Source: Leucobacter sp. G161 (GTDB lineage: Bacteria; Actinomycetota; Actinomycetes; Actinomycetales; Microbacteriaceae). From it: a stretch of DNA of 64,000 nucleotides. A program made the translations under genes and the position numbers. Under the pieces are notes generated by a model. It was not told where the DNA came from. It saw nothing but the letters and a program-made list of their open reading frames with translations, and did not search any database. The stretch lies in contig NZ_LOHP01000060.1 of assembly GCF_001482305.1 (NCBI RefSeq), forward strand, positions 62,001 to 126,000, read 5' to 3'. Numbering within the stretch: position 1 is the stretch's first letter; every line of letters begins with the position of its first letter. Shown piece after piece: positions 36,747 to 49,567 of this stretch.

Positions 36747-37742
36747 CTAGTCCTCCGGGTCAACCGGGGTCACGACAGGCATCTTCCCCGTGTGATCGAG
36801 CACCGATTTCCCCGACTGCGGATGGAAGCGTGAGATTCCGATGACGCCGACCATCGCGGTCGCTCCCGTGATCACGAACACGACGGAGACCCACGCGGGC
36901 GCGTGCGCAGCCTCACCGAGAATGAGGATGCCGATGAACACGGCGACCATCGGATCGATGACTGTCAGGCCAGCCACGACGAGGTCCGGCGGCCCCGAAG
37001 AGTACGCGTTCTGCACGAAGAGCATTCCGAGCAATCCGCCGGCTGCCAGCGCGGCAACACACGTCCAGGTCAGCCACTCGAAGTCGCCCTGCTGGAGCCG
37101 ACTGATCACGACCTTGGCGAAGGTCGCAACAAAGCCGTACAGCACGCCAGCGCCGACGATGTAGATGAGCGCGATCCCGCGGTGCCGGTACAGCACGAAC
37201 AGGATGCGCGCGAGAATGAGCACCACCCCAAACGTGATGAGGATCGCGAGCAGCTTTGCGTCAGTCACGACCTGGTCGCGCACGTTCGTTGCCGCAACGA
37301 AGACGAACACGGCAACGCTGCCGACCGCGAGCGCGATCGACGCCGTGACGCGTTTACCGAGTCGCACTCCCGAGATCCGGGAATTCAATACGGAGGTAAT
37401 GATGAGCCCGACAACGCCGATCGGCTGCACGATGGTGATCGGCGAGAGTGCGAGCGACCCGAGCTGAAACACGACTGCGAGACCGAGCAGCACCGTTCCG
37501 ACGACCCAAGACGGCCGCCGCAGAAGGCTCAGCATGTGCCGGAGCGACAGCCCGGCATGTGCGCTCACCCCGACAATGCGTTCGACCTTGTTCAGACCGC
37601 GTGACTGATACTGGGCGCCAAACGCGAGCAGCGCCGCACCGACGAGCGCAAGCGGGATCCCCCAATACTGGCGCGGATCGAGCGGGATGCCCTCAGGCAG
37701 CTCCAGCAAGAAGCCGCCGGCCCCGAATAATTCCATCACCAT
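36747..37742 (-). CDS. DMT-superfamily transporter (NIPA/EamA-like)
   Basis: 331-residue membrane protein with about nine to ten helices in two halves. The segment SLALSPITIVQPIGVVGLI matches the DMT/NIPA pattern of actinobacterial proteins annotated as multidrug or magnesium exporters. A hydrophilic C-terminus ends in VTPVDPED. TAGCTT lies close to the start; ATG 37742, GTG 37739 and ATG 37736 are all possible. Substrate unknown. Confidence 0.82.
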   Translation of the reverse strand: MVMELFGAGGFLLELPEGIPLDPRQYWGIPLALVGAALLAFGAQYQSRGLNKVERIVGVSAHAGLSLRHMLSLLRRPSWVVGTVLLGLAVVFQLGSLALSPITIVQPIGVVGLIITSVLNSRISGVRLGKRVTASIALAVGSVAVFVFVAATNVRDQVVTDAKLLAILITFGVVLILARILFVLYRHRGIALIYIVGAGVLYGFVATFAKVVISRLQQGDFEWLTWTCVAALAAGGLLGMLFVQNAYSSGPPDLVVAGLTVIDPMVAVFIGILILGEAAHAPAWVSVVFVITGATAMVGVIGISRFHPQSGKSVLDHTGKMPVVTPVDPED

Positions 37743-37840
37743 GCAAAGCTACCCGACTGATCGCCGCTTTGCCGTGCCGCCGCGCCTGAAAGACCACCTG
37801 CGTCGAACTGTCTCGACCCGTTCACACGCGTTCTCCAGTG

Positions 37841-38743
37841 CTAGTCGTTACCGTGCATCAAGTCGACGAGCCGATCCGCCGCGGACGCAACCTCGTCATT
37901 GACGATGATTTCGTCGAATTCATCAGCCGCGGCGAGCTCGATCTTGGCTGTCTCGAGTCTGCGCGTGCGCTCTTCCTCGTTCTCGGTACCGCGCCCCACC
38001 AGTCGGCGCACCAGCTCGTCCCAGCTCGGCGGGGCAAGGAACACAAGCCGAGCGTCTGGCATGCTCTGCCGCACCTGGCGGGCGCCCTGGAGATCAATCT
38101 CGAGCAGTACGAGTTCGCCGCGCGCGCTCGCATCAACGACGGGCCCGCGGGGCGTGCCATAGCGATGCTTGTTGTGCACCGTCGCCCACTCGAGCAGTTC
38201 GTCTGCGGCAAGCATGCGGTCAAAGTCCTCGTCCGAGACGAAGTAGTAGTGCACGCCCTCGATCTCGCCGGGCCTGGCTGCTCGGGTCGTAGCCGAGACG
38301 GAGAGCCGAACCTCAGGGTGGTGATCGCGGACATACGTTGCGACGGTGCCCTTGCCAACTGCCGTCGGACCTGCCAACACCGTCAGCGGGGGGCGCTCGC
38401 CGCGCGGGAGGGCGCCTGAGCGATCACGCACGAACACCTCGAGCCGCTCTCGCTGCAGGGTGCCGAGACCGCCGAGGCGTTTCCGCTCGGAGATCTGCAG
38501 GTCATCCCGAATCCGCTCGGCCTTCACCTGGCCGATCGACGGGAACGACAGCAGGTAGTCGGTGATCCGAAGGGTCGAGGCTGCGTGGCCAGGCACCTTC
38601 GAATACTCGAGCACCTTCAGCGGCGACATCTCGCCACCGCGCAACTTGCGCTTGAGTTCAGCGCGCGCCTGGCGCGCTGCCACCGCAGCGCGGTTGGCTG
38701 CGACCCGGTCTACCTCCGGCATTCCTGCCTGCTGCTTCGTCAT
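37841..38743 (-). CDS. gmk: mIHF-guanylate kinase fusion
   Basis: 300-residue two-domain protein. Residues about 13-105 match actinobacterial integration host factor ([19 protein letters not shown], then [14 protein letters not shown]), normally a separate DNA-binding protein encoded next to gmk. Residues about 118-300 are guanylate kinase (GMP + ATP to GDP + ADP) with P-loop GPTAVGKGT (125-133), GMP-binding [17 protein letters not shown] and the lid region. The ATG overlaps the pyrF stop (ATGA). Whether the protein is used mainly as nucleoid protein, kinase or both is open. Confidence 0.92.
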   Translation of the reverse strand: MTKQQAGMPEVDRVAANRAAVAARQARAELKRKLRGGEMSPLKVLEYSKVPGHAASTLRITDYLLSFPSIGQVKAERIRDDLQISERKRLGGLGTLQRERLEVFVRDRSGALPRGERPPLTVLAGPTAVGKGTVATYVRDHHPEVRLSVSATTRAARPGEIEGVHYYFVSDEDFDRMLAADELLEWATVHNKHRYGTPRGPVVDASARGELVLLEIDLQGARQVRQSMPDARLVFLAPPSWDELVRRLVGRGTENEEERTRRLETAKIELAAADEFDEIIVNDEVASAADRLVDLMHGND

Positions 38744-39603
38744 GATCTCCCGTAGAGCGCCTCAGTGATGAGCCTGGCCCGTTCGCGAACGCGATCGGTG
38801 AGGCCTTCGCCTCCACCTGTAAGGATACTGCGCGATTCATTGGCAAGCACTGCATGCCCGATTCCGCCGAAGATTTCAGCAGCATCCTCGATCCTCGCCC
38901 CCTGATGACCGAAGCCGGGCGCGAGCACGGGCAGCGCGGGTTCCGCGCGCACCGAGGTATCAATGCCGAAGTCTCCGAGCTCAACCGTCGCACCAAGCAC
39001 AACGCCCACGGAGCCCACGGTCTCCCCCGCGTGCTCACGCGCATTCCACGCGTTCGCGCTCGCGACCATCGACGCGGCGAGCGTCTGGCCGTCGCCGCGC
39101 ACCGCGGTCTGCACCTCGCGGGCCTCCGGGTTCGAGGTCGCGGCGAGCACGAAGAGCCCCTTGCCGTGCTCGCGCACGAACGGGAACGCCCCGGAGAGCG
39201 TCTCGAAACCCATGTAGGGCGCGACGGTCATCGCGTCGACCTCGAGCGGTGAGCCAGGCGCGAGCCACGCCTCGGCGTAGGCGGCAAACGTGGACCCGAT
39301 GTCCCCACGCTTCACGTCGCCAACAACGATGAGCCCTGCCGCACGCGCGTCCGCGAGCACCCGCTCCAGCGCCACGAAACCAGCGGATCCGAAGCGCTCG
39401 AAGAAGGAGATCTGCGGCTTGAGCGAGGCCGCGACGCCGGCGGCGGCCGCGACCACGTCGCGGCCCATCCGCTCGGCGCCCGCGGCGGAGTCCTCAAGTC
39501 CCCACTCGGCGAGGAGCCCCGCGTGCGGGTCGACGCCGACGCAGAGGTGCCGGCCCGCGGCGAACTCCGCCGCGAGCCTGGCACCAAACGATGACACGGT
39601 CAT
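38740..39603 (-). CDS. pyrF: Orotidine 5'-phosphate decarboxylase, type 2
   Basis: 287-residue enzyme converting OMP to UMP, the last step of de novo UMP synthesis. Mycobacterial-type length; substrate loop [14 protein letters not shown] and catalytic [19 protein letters not shown] are visible. GAGGAG precedes the ATG. Eight bases after carB and overlapping gmk. Confidence 0.94.
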   Translation of the reverse strand: MTVSSFGARLAAEFAAGRHLCVGVDPHAGLLAEWGLEDSAAGAERMGRDVVAAAAGVAASLKPQISFFERFGSAGFVALERVLADARAAGLIVVGDVKRGDIGSTFAAYAEAWLAPGSPLEVDAMTVAPYMGFETLSGAFPFVREHGKGLFVLAATSNPEAREVQTAVRGDGQTLAASMVASANAWNAREHAGETVGSVGVVLGATVELGDFGIDTSVRAEPALPVLAPGFGHQGARIEDAAEIFGGIGHAVLANESRSILTGGGEGLTDRVRERARLITEALYGRS

Positions 39604-39611
39604 ACTGCTCC

Positions 39612-42923
<3,312 letters not shown>

Positions 42924-42928
42924 TCTTC

Positions 42929-44137
42929 TTAGGCTCCCTGGGTGGTCGAGTCAGCGGCTTCTGCGCGGTTCTGCACCAGCGAGCGGAAGCGGTCAAACAG
43001 GTAGATGGTGTCGTGCGGGCCGGCTGCGGCCTCAGGGTGGAACTGCACCGAGAACGCGGGGATGTCGAGGCACTCGAGGCCCTCCACGACGTTGTCGTTC
43101 AGGCTGTAGTGACTCACCTGCACGCGGCCGAAGCCGGCGGGCGAATCGATCTCGCCCTCGATGGGCACCTCGACGGCGAAGCCGTGGTTCTGCGCGGTGA
43201 TCTCCACCCGGCCGGTGCGTTTGTCGAGCACGGGCTGGTTGATGCCGCGGTGGCCGAAGGGCAGCTTGTAGGTGTCGAAGCCGAGCGCGCGGCCGAGCAG
43301 CTGGTTGCCGAAGCAGATCCCGAAGAACGGCATGCCGTCGCGCAGCAGCGCAGCCAACATCTCGACCTGGGCGTCGGAGGCCGCCGGGTCGCCGGGGCCG
43401 TTCGAGTAGAAGAGCGAATCCGGCGCGAGGGCGCGGATCTCGTCGAGCGTGGTGCCCGCGGGCAGCACGGTCACGTCGAAGCCGTGCTCAGCCAGGTACT
43501 GCACCGTCGAGCGCTTCACGCCGAGGTCGAGTACCGCGATGGATCCGACGCGCTCGACGCCGTCAGCAACCGCGACGTCATAGCGCTCCTGGGTCGTCAC
43601 GACGGCCGAGAGGTTCTTGCCCGCCATGCTCTCCTGCTCGCGCACGATGGTGAGCTGCTCGTCGTCGGAGAGCTCAAGCTCGGCTCCCGAGAAGACGCCA
43701 CCGCGCATCGCGCCAGCGTCGCGGATGCGGCGGGTGACCGCGCGGGTGTCGATGCCGGAGATGCCGACGACGTCGTGGCTCACGAGATCCTCATCGAGCG
43801 AGCGCTCGGCGCGGAAGTTCGAGATACGGCGCGCAGGATCGCGCACGACAAAGCCGTCGACCCAGATACGGTCGGACTCCATGTCGGCGTCGTTCACGCC
43901 CGTGTTGCCGATGTGCGGCGTCGTCATGACGACGATCTGGCCGGCGTAGGAGGGGTCCGTAAGGGTCTCCTGGTAGCCGGTCATGCCCGTCGAGAAGACG
44001 AGTTCGCCGAGCGTACGCCCGGTCGCGCCGTATGCTCGGCCGACGTAGCGGGTGCCGTCTTCAAGTACGAGCACGGCGGCTCCCTCTGGGCGTGCTGATG
44101 CCGGCGGCACCGTCACTTCGTTGGTCGTCGCGGTCAC
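42929..44137 (-). CDS. carA: Carbamoyl-phosphate synthase, small (glutaminase) subunit
   Basis: 402-residue glutamine amidotransferase subunit. Start GTG 44137 with AGGAGG four bases upstream, overlapping the preceding gene (GTGA). Class I amidotransferase triad: Cys in [11 protein letters not shown], His and Glu in [13 protein letters not shown]. Passes ammonia to CarB. Confidence 0.96.
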   Translation of the reverse strand: MTATTNEVTVPPASARPEGAAVLVLEDGTRYVGRAYGATGRTLGELVFSTGMTGYQETLTDPSYAGQIVVMTTPHIGNTGVNDADMESDRIWVDGFVVRDPARRISNFRAERSLDEDLVSHDVVGISGIDTRAVTRRIRDAGAMRGGVFSGAELELSDDEQLTIVREQESMAGKNLSAVVTTQERYDVAVADGVERVGSIAVLDLGVKRSTVQYLAEHGFDVTVLPAGTTLDEIRALAPDSLFYSNGPGDPAASDAQVEMLAALLRDGMPFFGICFGNQLLGRALGFDTYKLPFGHRGINQPVLDKRTGRVEITAQNHGFAVEVPIEGEIDSPAGFGRVQVSHYSLNDNVVEGLECLDIPAFSVQFHPEAAAGPHDTIYLFDRFRSLVQNRAEAADSTTQGA

Positions 44138-44664
44138 GCGTCCTCCTGGCTCGAGTGGTTGGTCTGGGAAGTATTCTGGGAAATCTCGCTCACGGCCGCA
44201 GCGAATCGTCGCTGCTCGGTTGGCGAGGAAAAGCGGAAGCTGGATTCGAGCTCGCGTGCGCCCGCTGCCTGGCTCTGCCACTGCAGCAGCGAAAGGCCGT
44301 CGCGCTCGACGATCTTGCCGATGCGGCCAGCGGCTGCGTCGGTGCCACGCAGCTGCGCGCTGGCGATCTCGACGGGGCGCTCGCCCTGCACTGCGATCTC
44401 GACGCCGTCGCGGCGCACCGTGACATCCGCCCAGCCTTTGAAGGTGAGGCCGGGGATCGCAACCCGCTCAAGCGGTGCACCCTTCGGCGTCGTGGACACG
44501 TAGCTCACGTGCGCGAATTCCGCCGCGACATCGCCCGCGAGGCCAAGCTCGGGCAGGGCGAGTGCCGCGTCTCGTCGCTTGCGCCCGCGCCACGCAACCG
44601 CCATGAAGGTCAGCAGGCCTCCGGCAATAACGATCCAGATGACGAGAAACATGGTGCGAGTCAT
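44134..44664 (-). CDS. Membrane-anchored protein of the pyrimidine operon
   Basis: 176-residue protein with one N-terminal helix (about 4-24) and a cytosolic beta-rich domain (PH-like pattern: AAEFAHVSYVST, VTVRRDGVEIAV, GLSLLQWQSQ). A gene of this type lies between pyrC and carA in many actinobacteria. It overlaps both neighbours by four bases. Not an identified enzyme of the pathway; perhaps a membrane tether. Function unknown. Confidence 0.8.
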   Translation of the reverse strand: MTRTMFLVIWIVIAGGLLTFMAVAWRGRKRRDAALALPELGLAGDVAAEFAHVSYVSTTPKGAPLERVAIPGLTFKGWADVTVRRDGVEIAVQGERPVEIASAQLRGTDAAAGRIGKIVERDGLSLLQWQSQAAGARELESSFRFSSPTEQRRFAAAVSEISQNTSQTNHSSQEDA

Positions 44665-46055
44665 GCGTGTGCTCCGTTCTGGTGGGCCGCGGCGGCGACA
44701 CGCTCCGCAGCAACAAGTTCGCCGCCCTCAAGCGTAAGGTACCCGCGCCGGATCGTGTGCGTGACGCGGCCGGGCAGCTCCATGCCGAGGAACGGCGAGT
44801 TCTGGCTCTGGCCGTGCAGCCGGTCGAGGTCGAAGACGCTCGTGCCCGAAGGGTCGACGAGCACGATGTCGGCGGGCTGGCCTGCGTCGAGCGCGCTCGG
44901 ATGCTGCCCGTCGGCACCGACCGGAAGCCGGCCGATCTCGGCTGGCTTCTGCGAGAGCAGCGTCTCGAGCTCAGCCCAGCTCGCGTGACCCGGCTCGATG
45001 AGCGAGGTAAGCGCGATCGGGAAGGCCGATTCGAGGCCGACCATGCCGAACGCGGCTGAGTCCCACTCGCACTCCTTTGCCTCGACCGGGTGCGGGGCGT
45101 GGTCGGTTGCGATGATGTCGATGAGGCCATCAGCGACGGCCTGCCGAAGCGCCCGCACGTCTTCGTCGCGACGCAGCGGCGGGTTCACCTTGTAGCGGGC
45201 GTCGTAGCTGCGCGCGAGCTCCTCGGTGAGGATGAGGTGGTGCGGGGTGACCTCGGCGGTGACCTGGATACCGCGGGCCTTCGCCCAGCGGATCACCTCG
45301 ACCGAGCCGGCAGTCGACAGGTGGCAGATGTGCAGGCGCGCGCCGACGTGCTCGGCGAGCAGCACATCGCGGGCGATGATCGACTCCTCGGCGACCGCGG
45401 GCCAGCCTTTCAGGCCGAGCTCGCTCGAGAGCGCCCCCTCATTCATCTGTGAGCCCTCGGTGAGGCGGGGATCCTGCGCGTGCTGCGCGATCACGCCATC
45501 AAAGGTCTTCACGTACTCGAGCGCGCGGCGCATGAGCAGCGGGTCGTGGACGCACTTGCCGTCGTCGGAGAACACGCGCACCTCGGCGCGCGACTGCGCC
45601 ATAGCGCCGATCTCGCTGAGCCGCAGCCCCTCGAGATCCTCCGTGACCGCGCCAATCGGGCGCACGGTCGCGTACCCGGCCGCGTCTCCCAGTGCCTTGA
45701 CCTGCTCAACGACGCCCGCGGTGTCCTGCACCGGCAGCGTGTTCGCCATCGCGAACACTGTCGTGAAACCGCCTGCCGCGGCCGCGCGGGTGCCCGTGAG
45801 CACCGTCTCCGACTGTTCAAAGCCGGGCTCGCGCAGGTGCGTGTGGAGGTCGACGAAGCCGGTGAGCGCGACGAGGCCGTCGGCTTCGATCACGCGCTCC
45901 CCCGCCTGCGGTGCGAGCTCACCGGCTGCGGCGCGCTCGACGATCCGGCCGCCTGCAACGCGCAGATCCACCGGAGCTGCGGTCGCGACATCGGCCCCGC
46001 GCTCGGTGAGATCTGCGGCAAGTCGAGCACCGCGGATGAGAATACCTTCAGACAT
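44661..46055 (-). CDS. pyrC: Dihydroorotase
   Basis: 464-residue zinc amidohydrolase closing carbamoyl-aspartate to dihydroorotate. Start 46055 set by GAAGGAG five bases upstream. Metal motif DLHTHLREPG, then His residues in VIAQHAQD and LHICHLST and Asp in ATDHAPHP are all present. Ten bases after pyrB. Confidence 0.96.
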   Translation of the reverse strand: MSEGILIRGARLAADLTERGADVATAAPVDLRVAGGRIVERAAAGELAPQAGERVIEADGLVALTGFVDLHTHLREPGFEQSETVLTGTRAAAAGGFTTVFAMANTLPVQDTAGVVEQVKALGDAAGYATVRPIGAVTEDLEGLRLSEIGAMAQSRAEVRVFSDDGKCVHDPLLMRRALEYVKTFDGVIAQHAQDPRLTEGSQMNEGALSSELGLKGWPAVAEESIIARDVLLAEHVGARLHICHLSTAGSVEVIRWAKARGIQVTAEVTPHHLILTEELARSYDARYKVNPPLRRDEDVRALRQAVADGLIDIIATDHAPHPVEAKECEWDSAAFGMVGLESAFPIALTSLIEPGHASWAELETLLSQKPAEIGRLPVGADGQHPSALDAGQPADIVLVDPSGTSVFDLDRLHGQSQNSPFLGMELPGRVTHTIRRGYLTLEGGELVAAERVAAAAHQNGAHA

Positions 46056-46065
46056 GATTTCTCCT

Positions 46066-47019
46066 TCAGCCTTCAGTTCGTTCGCCAGACAGCAGCAAGT
46101 ACAGGCAGGCCATGCGCACGGACACGCCGTTCGCGACCTGCTCAAGCACGGTCGAGCGCGGCGAATCGGCGGCGCCCGATGAGATTTCGAGCCCGCGGTT
46201 CATGGGGCCCGGGTGCATCACGATCGCGCGCTCGCTCAGGGTGGCAAGCCGGCGGTCGTCAAAGCCCCAGTTGCGGGCGTACTCGCGCTCGTTCGGGAAG
46301 AACGCGGCGTGCATCCGCTCGGTCTGGATGCGCAGCATCATCACCACGTCGGGGTTCTCGGCGCGCAGGGCGTCGTCGAGCGAGTGGTAGATCGAGACCG
46401 GCCAGTCGCGCACGCCGAACGGCAGGAGCGTCTCGGGAGCGACCAGGCTCACCTTCGCACCGAGCCCGGTGAGCAGCCAGAGGTTCGAGCGGGCGACGCG
46501 CGAGTGCGCGATATCGCCGACAATGACGACCGAGACGCCGTCGAGGCCGGCCCCCCGGCTCGCGTCGCCGTGCAGCCGTCGGCGCATCGTGAACGCGTCA
46601 AGCAACGCCTGCGTCGGGTGCTCGTGCATGCCGTCGCCAGCATTGAGCACGCCGGCGTCGATCCAGCCGCTCGAGGCGAGCCGCGAGGCCGCCCCGCTCG
46701 CCGGGTGGCGGATGATCACGCCGTCTGCACCGATCGCCTGCAGTGTCTGCGCGGTGTCCTTGAGCGACTCGCCCTTCGAGACCGAGCTGCCCTTCGCGCT
46801 GAAGTTGATGACGTCGGCCGAGAGCCGTTTCGCGGCCGCCTCGAACGAGATGCGGGTGCGCGTCGAGTCCTCGAAGAAGAGGTTGACGACGGACTTGCCG
46901 CGCAGCGTCGGGAGCTTCTTCATCTCGCGCTGCTGCGTGGCCGCCATGTCCTCGGCGGTGTCGAGGATGAGGATCGCGTCGTCTCGGCTCAGCGTGCGTG
47001 TGTCGAGCAGGTGTCTCAC
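46066..47019 (-). CDS. pyrB: Aspartate carbamoyltransferase, catalytic chain
   Basis: 317-residue ATCase. Carbamoyl-phosphate motif STRTRISFE and HPTQALLD are intact. No pyrI regulatory chain is nearby, usual for actinobacteria. Its ATG overlaps the pyrR stop by four bases, so feedback on pyrR translation should spread to it. Confidence 0.96.
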   Translation of the reverse strand: MRHLLDTRTLSRDDAILILDTAEDMAATQQREMKKLPTLRGKSVVNLFFEDSTRTRISFEAAAKRLSADVINFSAKGSSVSKGESLKDTAQTLQAIGADGVIIRHPASGAASRLASSGWIDAGVLNAGDGMHEHPTQALLDAFTMRRRLHGDASRGAGLDGVSVVIVGDIAHSRVARSNLWLLTGLGAKVSLVAPETLLPFGVRDWPVSIYHSLDDALRAENPDVVMMLRIQTERMHAAFFPNEREYARNWGFDDRRLATLSERAIVMHPGPMNRGLEISSGAADSPRSTVLEQVANGVSVRMACLYLLLSGERTEG

Positions 47020-47540
47020 GAGATTGTCACCGAGTCCTCCCCGTCGTGCTCCGTGAGCTTCACGGAGATGCGCTCCTCACGGGAGCTCGGGAGGTTCTTA
47101 CCGATGTAGTCGGCCCGAATCGGAAGCTCCCGGTGCCCACGGTCGATGAGCGCGGCGAGGCGCACGGCCTTCGGGCGGCCGTGATCCCCGAGCGCGTCGA
47201 GCGCGGCGCGCACGGTGCGACCGGAGTAGGGCACATCGTCGACGAGCACGACCGTCTTGCCGTCGACGCCGAAGGGCATCTCGGTCGGGTGCGGTGTGCG
47301 CGTCGGGTGCTGCGCGAGGTCGTCGCGGTACATCGTCACGTCGAGACTACCGACGGGAACCTCGACGCCCTCAATGCGGGAGATGTTCTCGGCGATGCGG
47401 CGCGCGAGCATCGAGCCGCGGGTCGGGATACCGACGAGCAGGAGATCGCGAACGCCCTTATTCGCCTCAATAATTTCATGCGAGATTCGGGTCAAGGCCC
47501 GCGAAATCTCGGCTCCGTCAAGAACCATTCGCGTGGTCAT
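47016..47540 (-). CDS. pyrR: PyrR, pyrimidine operon regulator / uracil phosphoribosyltransferase
   Basis: 174-residue PRTase-fold RNA-binding regulator. The PRPP loop is [36 protein letters not shown] and the basic face for RNA binding are present. First gene of pyrR-pyrB-pyrC-unknown-carA-carB-pyrF-gmk. GGAAGGGGGG precedes the ATG, with a PyrR-binding hairpin motif just before that, so the protein probably represses its own translation when UMP is high. Confidence 0.95.
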   Translation of the reverse strand: MTTRMVLDGAEISRALTRISHEIIEANKGVRDLLLVGIPTRGSMLARRIAENISRIEGVEVPVGSLDVTMYRDDLAQHPTRTPHPTEMPFGVDGKTVVLVDDVPYSGRTVRAALDALGDHGRPKAVRLAALIDRGHRELPIRADYIGKNLPSSREERISVKLTEHDGEDSVTIS

Positions 47541-47556
47541 TCACCGCCCCCCTTCC

Positions 47557-47572
47557 GCGCCTCACGGGACGC
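47557..47572 (-). promoter_or_regulatory. PyrR-binding RNA hairpin upstream of pyrR
   Basis: The minus-strand leader reads GTCCCGTGAGGC (47570-47559), a full match to the PyrR-binding loop RUCCNGNGAGGY. Flanking bases form the expected shape: GCG, bulged T, CC, five-base loop CGTGA, GG, CGC. It lies immediately before the pyrR Shine-Dalgarno sequence. No attenuator terminator is seen, so translational repression, as shown for M. smegmatis PyrR, is the likely mode. Confidence 0.75.
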
Positions 47573-47619
47573 TGTTAAAGAAAAGCTGTTATGGCTAGAG
47601 TCTAGCGCACCGCCAGGCT

Positions 47620-47656
47620 CGCTCGCGCGCCCGACACGGGGTCGGCGCGCGCGAGC
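47620..47656 (-). terminator. Hairpin downstream of nusB
   Basis: A 16-bp G+C-rich stem with one bulge (47620-47635 with 47641-47656) lies between nusB and the pyr promoter region. No T run, so the terminator call is tentative. Confidence 0.45.
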
Positions 47657-47683
47657 GGCCGCAGGCTGTGCCGCGGTGGCTGC

Positions 47684-48100
47684 CTAGGCTTTCGCGTGTT
47701 CCGCGATCTTGCCGAGCACACCGTTGACGAAACGGCTCGAGTCGTCGGTCGAGTACTCCTTGGCAAGCGTGACAGCCTCGTTGATGGCCACTGGGGCCGG
47801 AACCTCCGAGTTGTGGAGCATCTCCCACGACGCGATCCGCAAGATCGCGCGATCGACGTTTGGCATGCGGTCGATCGTCCACCCCTGCGCGTAGCTCGCG
47901 ATGAGGTCGTCGATCTCCGCCTGATGGTCAGTCACTCCGTCGACAATCTCGCGGGCGTACAGCCAGGAAGCGGCGCGGTCAGGCTCGCTGAGCGCACGCT
48001 TCGCTTCACTGGCAACAACCTCCATGACCGGAACGTCGAGGACGTCGGCCTGGAAGAGCATGTCGAGGGCGCGCTTACGCGCCTTCGTCCGAGCTGACAC
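47684..48100 (-). CDS. nusB: Transcription antitermination protein NusB
   Basis: 138-residue all-helical RNA-binding factor acting with NusE on rRNA boxA. N-terminal ARKRALDMLFQADVLD and C-terminal APVAINEAVTLAKEYSTDDS, RFVNGVLGKIAEH are typical. GTG start two bases after the efp stop. Confidence 0.95.
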   Translation of the reverse strand: MSARTKARKRALDMLFQADVLDVPVMEVVASEAKRALSEPDRAASWLYAREIVDGVTDHQAEIDDLIASYAQGWTIDRMPNVDRAILRIASWEMLHNSEVPAPVAINEAVTLAKEYSTDDSSRFVNGVLGKIAEHAKA

Positions 48101-48102
48101 GC

Positions 48103-48666
48103 CTAGTCGTTTACGCGGCCGAGGTAGTCACCCGTGCGGGTGTCAACCTTCACGCGGGTGCCGGCGTCGAGGAACAGCGGCACGTGGATTTCGGCGCCGG
48201 TCTCGACGGTTGCGGGCTTGGTGCCGCCGGTCGAGCGGTCGCCCTGGAGGCCCGGCTCGGTGTAGGTGATCTCGAGAACGACCGAAGCCGGGAGCTCGAG
48301 GTAGAGCGGGTCGCCCTCGTGAAGGCCAATCTGTACCTGCTGGCTCTCGAGCATGTACTTGTATGCGTCACCGACGACCGTTGCAGACACGGTGATCTGG
48401 TCATAGTCGGTGAGGTCCATGAAGACGAAGTCTGCACCGTCCTGGTACAGGTACTGGAAGTCGCGGCGATCGACCGTTGCGGTCTCGATCTTCGTGCCAG
48501 CGTTGTAGGTCTTGTCGATGATCTTGCCCGACACGATGTTCTTCTGCTTCGTGCGGACGAACGCGCCGCCCTTACCGGGCTTCACGTGCTGGAACTCGAG
48601 GACGCTCCAGAGCTGGCCTGCCTCCTTGATGACGGTGCCATTCTTGATATCGTTCGAGGTTGCCAT
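48103..48666 (-). CDS. efp: Elongation factor P
   Basis: 187-residue three-domain factor relieving ribosome stalling at polyproline. Domain I tip loop [14 protein letters not shown] carries the conserved lysine at the end of the loop; domains II and III follow, ending [18 protein letters not shown] eight bases before the ATG. Heads the efp-nusB unit. Confidence 0.96.
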   Translation of the reverse strand: MATSNDIKNGTVIKEAGQLWSVLEFQHVKPGKGGAFVRTKQKNIVSGKIIDKTYNAGTKIETATVDRRDFQYLYQDGADFVFMDLTDYDQITVSATVVGDAYKYMLESQQVQIGLHEGDPLYLELPASVVLEITYTEPGLQGDRSTGGTKPATVETGAEIHVPLFLDAGTRVKVDTRTGDYLGRVND

Positions 48667-48826
48667 GCGGTGATCTCCAAAGCCTGAGTGAAAAGTTCAT
48701 GCGCCGTGCGCGCCGATCTATCCTACACCTTGCCAGTGAGGCGGCTCCGCACGAACTTCGCAGGCTCTCGCCGCGCCAGGCTTGCATCGTTCCGACAAAC
48801 ATTGCACGCCCGCTCCGCCGATCTCC

Positions 48827-48832
48827 TATGAT
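48827..48832 (+). promoter_or_regulatory. -10 element TATGAT for leaderless thioesterase transcript
   Basis: TATGAT ends seven bases before the ATG at 48840, which has no suitably placed Shine-Dalgarno sequence. Confidence 0.5.
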
Positions 48833-48839
48833 CGCAGGC

Positions 48840-49421
48840 ATGCACATGCTTCCTCGCACGCTCTGGCACCAGCTGTTCGTCGGCCCGCGCGGCCCCAAGC
48901 TCGGTTTCTCAGACGTCTCGCGCTCCACCTTTCGGGTGTGGCCAACCGACCTCGACATTCTGCGACACATGAACAACGGGAAGTACCTCTCGCTCATGGA
49001 CGTCGGCCGATACGACCTGATGCAGCGCAACGGCGTGCTCGCCCTGTTCAAGGAGCAGGGCTGGTATCCGGTCGTCGTCAACCAGACCATCTCATACCGC
49101 AAGTCCTTGAACCCGTGGATGAAGTTCACCATGGAGTCACGGATCCTCGGGATCGACGATCAAGCGGTCTACATGGAGCAGCGATTCGTGCGTCCCGCCC
49201 CCAGCTCTTCCGGGATCCCCGGCGAGCCCGAGATCTACGCCCGCGCCATCGTCCGGGCACGGATCCTCCGGCGCTCCGGCGGTGTCGTCCCGATGCACGA
49301 GATCATCGAGAAGAGCGGCGTCGACCCGGCGACACTGCACGTTCCCGAGGAGTACCTTGAGTGGGGTTCAACGACCAAGCTGCCGTCGACGCGTGCAGAC
49401 ACTCCGAGCGTCTGGGCGTAG
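48840..49421 (+). CDS. Hotdog-fold acyl-CoA thioesterase, THEM6-like
   Basis: 193-residue 4HBT-type protein. The catalytic-region segment TDLDILRHMNNGKYLSLMD and the following VVVNQTISYRKSLNPW are typical of the single-hotdog THEM6-like group. Start 48840 chosen on the -10 spacing; ATGs at 48828 and 48846 are alternatives. Acyl substrate unknown. Divergent from efp. Confidence 0.82.
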   Translation: MHMLPRTLWHQLFVGPRGPKLGFSDVSRSTFRVWPTDLDILRHMNNGKYLSLMDVGRYDLMQRNGVLALFKEQGWYPVVVNQTISYRKSLNPWMKFTMESRILGIDDQAVYMEQRFVRPAPSSSGIPGEPEIYARAIVRARILRRSGGVVPMHEIIEKSGVDPATLHVPEEYLEWGSTTKLPSTRADTPSVWA

Positions 49422-49450
49422 TCCCCAGCGAGCAGCACCGCTGACATGCC

Positions 49451-49511
49451 ATGACCTCAGCGAGGTCATGACGATTTTACTGCCGATCACTCCTGACCTC
49501 GCTGAGGTCAT
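49451..49511. repeat. Pair of palindromes, mutually inverted
   Basis: ATGACCTC-AGC-GAGGTCAT (49451-49469) is followed by its reverse complement, TGACCTC-GCT-GAGGTCATG (49493-49511). Each unit is itself a hairpin and together they can form a cruciform. Lies between convergent genes, so a bidirectional terminator is likely; the sequence also looks like a two-site operator. Confidence 0.7.
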
Positions 49512-49567
49512 GTCTTCTGAGCGCTAGTCAGGGTGAGCTTGCTTTGCACCCTGTTGCGACGAGCCGG

